NCBI RefSeq assembly: GCF_030264275.1
Contig: NZ_CP127165.1
Span: 1,910,001-1,974,000 of the forward strand
DNA: 64,000 bases
Reading direction: 5' to 3'
DNA from: Marivivens sp. LCG002
Lineage (GTDB): Bacteria > Pseudomonadota > Alphaproteobacteria > Rhodobacterales > Rhodobacteraceae
This document shows, piece after piece, positions 61,123 through 64,000 of the stretch; within the stretch, counting starts at the first letter, position 1; the number at the start of each line of letters is the position of its first letter. Under the pieces are notes generated by a model that saw only the letters and a program-made list of their open reading frames with translations, ran no database searches and was not told the DNA's origin. The position numbers were made by a program, and so were the translations under genes.

Positions 61123-61168
61123 ACTCGGGCAAATGTGCCTCAACCCAAACGGATACAGAAACATACCT

Positions 61169-62218
61169 ATGTATAGTCGCATCATTTGCCTTGCCGCAGC
61201 GCTTCCTTTATTTGCAGCGGGCTGCACCGCGACCAATCCGCTTGCGGACGATCTTGCCAGCTTGCTCAACACGGGTGGTGAGCCATCTGCAAATGGCGAC
61301 AGCGATGGGATTACCATATCGGGAACGACGCTCTCACCTGCAACCACAAATGCGAATGGTGTCGAGCAGATCATCCGCTACGAAGCGTCGGACAGCGGCT
61401 TTGGCGGCCTGTCTCGCGGGTTTACCTATGTGTCGGTAAACGACACCATCGTGATCGACAACATCGCGTTTGACGGTGGAAACGTCTACACTCGCGGGAA
61501 CCCTGTAAGTCAGGTGAACAATTACGCCGTCTACGAGGGTGATGCGACTGCACTTGATCCATTGACCGGCAAGACAATCCCCCAGGTCACGAATTACCGC
61601 GCCCTCATTGGCTTTAGCACCAACCGAGTAGATGGAGCCCCGCGCTCGGCCTTTGCGATCAACCGCACCGGCGGTTACGTCCAGTATGGCTTTGGCGGGT
61701 TTGTGTATCAACGCGTTGGCGGCGTGACCATGCCGACAAGCGGTCAAGCCGTGTTCGAAGGGGATTATGCGGGGATGCGCGTCTTTGACACGCGTGGCGG
61801 TCTCGAGTTTACCGAAGGTGATATTCAGCTCGTTGTCGACTTCAATGACTTCAACAGCGGCGCAACCATCAACGGCGAGATCACCAACCGTCGCGCCTTT
61901 GATATTGACGGTAACCTCATTACACTCGGCGGGACCGGCAACCTCGTATTGCCGGACTTGCGCATCACAGTTGCAAAAGATGACGTAGGAATTGCAGCAA
62001 ACGGTGAAGTCTCGGGAACGATCGGTTCGGTGAGTATTTCCACGGGCGGCGCAGCGCAGGCCTATGAAACCGGCAAGTATTATGCGATCCTTTCGGGCGA
62101 CGCCACAAGCGCGGCGGACGGTGGGGAAATCGTCGGGATTGTGGTTGTTGAATCCACCGACCCGCGCTTTACTGGGGTAAAGGCACAAGAAACGGGCGGC
62201 TTTATCGCCTATCGTTAA
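61169..62218 (+). CDS. TbpB-like (transferrin-binding-protein-like) surface lipoprotein
   Basis: A 349-residue lipoprotein. The start ATG 61169 gives MYSRIICLAAALPLFAAGC, with the lipobox FAAGC and lipid Cys19; ATG 61133 would weaken the signal. Disordered residues 20-60 form a likely surface tether. The C-terminal half has GFGGFVYQRVGG, GQAVFEGDYAGMRV, FTEGDIQLVVDFNDF and INGEITNRRAF, which match the eight-stranded barrel of the TbpB/factor-H-binding-like family. It lies 12 bases before the Slam-like gene, a known cargo-transporter arrangement. The ligand is unknown. Confidence 0.72.
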   Translation: MYSRIICLAAALPLFAAGCTATNPLADDLASLLNTGGEPSANGDSDGITISGTTLSPATTNANGVEQIIRYEASDSGFGGLSRGFTYVSVNDTIVIDNIAFDGGNVYTRGNPVSQVNNYAVYEGDATALDPLTGKTIPQVTNYRALIGFSTNRVDGAPRSAFAINRTGGYVQYGFGGFVYQRVGGVTMPTSGQAVFEGDYAGMRVFDTRGGLEFTEGDIQLVVDFNDFNSGATINGEITNRRAFDIDGNLITLGGTGNLVLPDLRITVAKDDVGIAANGEVSGTIGSVSISTGGAAQAYETGKYYAILSGDATSAADGGEIVGIVVVESTDPRFTGVKAQETGGFIAYR

Positions 62219-62230
62219 GATCGGCGGGCT

Positions 62231-63622
62231 ATGGTTTTTCGTTCACTCTTTCTGGCATTTTTATGCGCGGCATCGTCGGGCTTTGCCCAAAGCGTTGAGT
62301 TCACGCCCGAAGAAGCAAGAGAAGTCGCCATCGCAGCGGTCAACGCAGGTGATTTTGCAACCGCTCATCAGCTGTCCGACGTCCTGCTACAGCGCAATGC
62401 CAAAGACGTTTCCGCTCTGATCGTGCGTGCACGTGTCGCGATTGCCTTGGGGGATTTCGAGGACGCCGAAACCCTTGCGGGCAGCGCGTTTTCCCTCTCG
62501 AGCAATGAACATGTCCGCTTTGCGGCGGCGCGTGTCGTCGCCCTCGCTCATGCCAATCAAAACGAATTCACCCGTGCGCAATTCTGGCTCCGTCGCGCAA
62601 GGCAGGTCGCGCCCGATGCCGATGCCCGCGCACTTGCCGCGCAGGATTTCAGGATCGTGGCCGCGCGCAATCCGCTCTCTGTCTCGTTCAGTTTCGGGAT
62701 CAGCCCGAGCAATAACGTGAACAACGGGAGTTCCAATTCTCGGGTGGTTGCGCCCGATTGGGCCAATTTTCTCAAATCGTTTCTGGGGAGCAGTGCGGTC
62801 GTCGGGGATGTTGTCGATCTCTCTGCCGGATCGCAGGCCATCAAAGGCTTCAATATCCAAGCGGGGCTCAGCCTTGGCTATACTCTCGGCCAAACGCCGA
62901 CCTCACGCACGACGCTCACCTTTGGGGCAAGCGCAAATCAGGTGGTCTTTACCGCAGCAGAGAAGGCCGCAAATCCTACCATCGATCCTCGGGCCTATTC
63001 GACGCAAAGTCTGAGCTTCGGTCTTGATCGCGTGTGGGCCGCCGATGATGGCGGTTACTATGCCATCTCGCCCGAAGTCTCGCAGGTCTGGTATGGCGGC
63101 TCGATCTTGCAACAGAGCCTTGCCCTCGACGCCAAGCGCTTTTGGGCGATTGACGAGCGCAACGGTTTTACCCTCCTGCCGCGGTATGAATTGACGCGAT
63201 ATCCCGCAAGTTCGGACCAAAGCCAGGCATTTGGCGTTTCCGCCCAATGGCAACATGTGCTCGAAACGGGTGGCAGGCTCGGGTTTGATGTCACTACGAG
63301 CAAAGTCAGCGCAAAAGATCCTCTCAAAGCGAGCTTTGGCGGTGGTATTTCGGTTTCGTATTCCCACCCCGCTCCGGTCTTTGGCCTCGATATTTCGGGA
63401 ACGGTGGGGCAAAGCTGGCGTCGGTTCGAAGGCTGGAACGGCGGCGCAGGCACACGTTCGGACGCGACTTTCAACATCGGGCTTGATGTCGCCGCCCCCA
63501 AAGCCGAGATTTACGGCTTTGTCCCTGTCATGAGCCTGAGCGGAAGCGCGACGCAAAGCGACCGCGATCTTTACGACAAGACGGTCACGAGCATCGGTCT
63601 CAATTTCCGATCCGCTTTCTAA
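62231..63622 (+). CDS. Slam-like outer-membrane protein (TPR plus DUF560 barrel)
   Basis: A 463-residue protein with signal peptide (FRSLFLAFLCAASSGFA, cleavage before QSV). Residues 24-150 are TPR-like helical repeats (AVNAGDFATAHQLSDVLLQ and AIALGDFEDAETLAGSAFSL). From about 150 (SVSFSFGISPSNNVNN) to the end, alternating aromatic strands ending in LNFRSAF indicate an outer-membrane barrel. This matches surface lipoprotein assembly modulators. The upstream lipoprotein would be its cargo. Confidence 0.78.
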   Translation: MVFRSLFLAFLCAASSGFAQSVEFTPEEAREVAIAAVNAGDFATAHQLSDVLLQRNAKDVSALIVRARVAIALGDFEDAETLAGSAFSLSSNEHVRFAAARVVALAHANQNEFTRAQFWLRRARQVAPDADARALAAQDFRIVAARNPLSVSFSFGISPSNNVNNGSSNSRVVAPDWANFLKSFLGSSAVVGDVVDLSAGSQAIKGFNIQAGLSLGYTLGQTPTSRTTLTFGASANQVVFTAAEKAANPTIDPRAYSTQSLSFGLDRVWAADDGGYYAISPEVSQVWYGGSILQQSLALDAKRFWAIDERNGFTLLPRYELTRYPASSDQSQAFGVSAQWQHVLETGGRLGFDVTTSKVSAKDPLKASFGGGISVSYSHPAPVFGLDISGTVGQSWRRFEGWNGGAGTRSDATFNIGLDVAAPKAEIYGFVPVMSLSGSATQSDRDLYDKTVTSIGLNFRSAF

Positions 63623-63651
63623 AAGACACTTGAACTCGGGCCACGAAACGC

Positions 63652-63679
63652 CAAACTCCTGAGCACACACAGGAGTTTG
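63652..63679 (+). promoter_or_regulatory. Hairpin covering the gloA ribosome binding site
   Basis: CAAACTCCTG pairs perfectly with CAGGAGTTTG around an eight-base loop. The 3' arm contains AGGAG, the ribosome binding site of gloA, whose ATG follows three bases later. There is no T run, so this is not a typical terminator. It may limit gloA translation. Confidence 0.65.
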
Positions 63680-63682
63680 ACG

Positions 63683-64000
63683 ATGCCTTTGAAATACCTT
63701 CACACCATGGTGCGTGTGCTCGATCTTGAGAAATCCATCGCGTTTTACGAATTGCTCGGCCTGCGCGAAACCCGCCGCTCGGAAAGCGAAGGCGGACGTT
63801 TCACGCTCGTTTTCATGGCGCCTCCGGGTCAGGAGGAATGCCCTGTCGAGCTAACCTATAACTGGGATGGGGATGACGGGCTACCTTCTGACAGCCGTCA
63901 TTTTGGACACCTCGCCTATGCGGTCGACAACATCTATGAGACCTGTCAGCACCTGATGGATAACGGTGTCACGATCAACCGACCGCCGCGTGATGGCCGG
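63683..64000 (+). CDS. gloA: Lactoylglutathione lyase (glyoxalase I), cut by the window edge
   Basis: An open frame of 106 residues runs off the right edge. YLHTMVRVLDLEKSIAFYE at the start has the metal-ligand His; CPVELTYNWD carries the next ligand Glu; FGHLAYAVDNIYETCQHL holds another His. These match glyoxalase I, which detoxifies methylglyoxal with glutathione. The full protein is usually about 130-145 residues, so 25-40 residues are missing. The ribosome binding site is in a hairpin. Confidence 0.92.
   Translation, partial: MPLKYLHTMVRVLDLEKSIAFYELLGLRETRRSESEGGRFTLVFMAPPGQEECPVELTYNWDGDDGLPSDSRHFGHLAYAVDNIYETCQHLMDNGVTINRPPRDGR

Noticed and set aside
1-64000. tRNA genes, rRNA genes, CRISPR arrays, insertion sequences, prophage or toxin-antitoxin genes
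   Set aside because: I looked for cloverleaf-like stretches in the gaps, regular spaced repeats, transposase motifs and terminal inverted repeats and saw none. The gaps are short and are explained by leaders, terminators or small repeats.

Overview
The window looks like the chromosome of an alphaproteobacterium of the Rhodobacterales (Roseobacter/Paracoccus side). The pointers are a SAM-II-type riboswitch ahead of metZ, CarD, a two-subunit PntAB, DUF2842 next to purA, secG next to pyrG, a PhaR-PhaP-PhaC-PhaZ set, a short-type AlkB and GC-rich coding sequence with the codon bias of that group. Most of the sequence is ordinary and densely packed. I saw no tRNA, rRNA, CRISPR array, insertion sequence or prophage. 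No gap between genes exceeds about 250 bases.

Layout. 0-5 kb: a cut-off gene, metZ with its riboswitch leader, a YfcG-type glutathione transferase, and an ftsY / EamA transporter / yciB operon. 5-16 kb: alkB overlapped by a small exported protein, xseA, purD, carD, and a minus-strand run of TPR protein, SUV3-like helicase, S4 protein and ferredoxin; then an SCP2 protein, a lysophospholipase-like hydrolase and two small unknowns. 16-24 kb: pntAB, an isoprenylcysteine-methyltransferase-like protein, kynureninase and a two-subunit molybdenum hydroxylase (IorAB type). 24-29 kb: a 946-residue RTX/Hint protein, a PuuD-type amidotransferase, and an ArsR regulator with two SRPBCC proteins. 29-41 kb: DUF2256, pepN, an MFS carrier, modABC, DUF2842/purA, a GNAT protein, secG, pyrG, rlmJ and a TerB protein. 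41-50 kb: an amino-acid/polyamine-type ABC transporter followed by two PuuA-like glutamine synthetases, a class I amidotransferase between them, and a PuuB-like oxidase. 50-56 kb: polyhydroxybutyrate genes phaR, phaP, phaC, phaZ and two alpha/beta hydrolases. 56-64 kb: thrS, a small membrane protein, an ArsC/Spx-like protein, cspA, thyA-folA, a TbpB-like lipoprotein paired with a Slam-like outer-membrane protein, and a cut-off gloA.

How genes work together. ModABC would supply molybdate for the IorAB hydroxylase and other molybdoenzymes. The transporter-GlnA-GATase-GlnA-oxidase block reads as an uptake and gamma-glutamylation route for an amine or polyamine. The pha genes form a storage-granule cycle with three matching inverted repeats, probably PhaR operators, in front of the phasin gene. 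The most notable accessory locus is the lipoprotein/Slam-like pair at 61.1-63.6 kb, which resembles a surface-lipoprotein display system known best from Neisseria. Other things worth a look are the riboswitch plus terminator before metZ, a permease whose reading frame extends upstream of any normal start codon, an alpha/beta hydrolase with a cysteine in the nucleophile position, a hairpin hiding the gloA ribosome binding site, and a GC-rich dispersed repeat present twice in opposite orientation.
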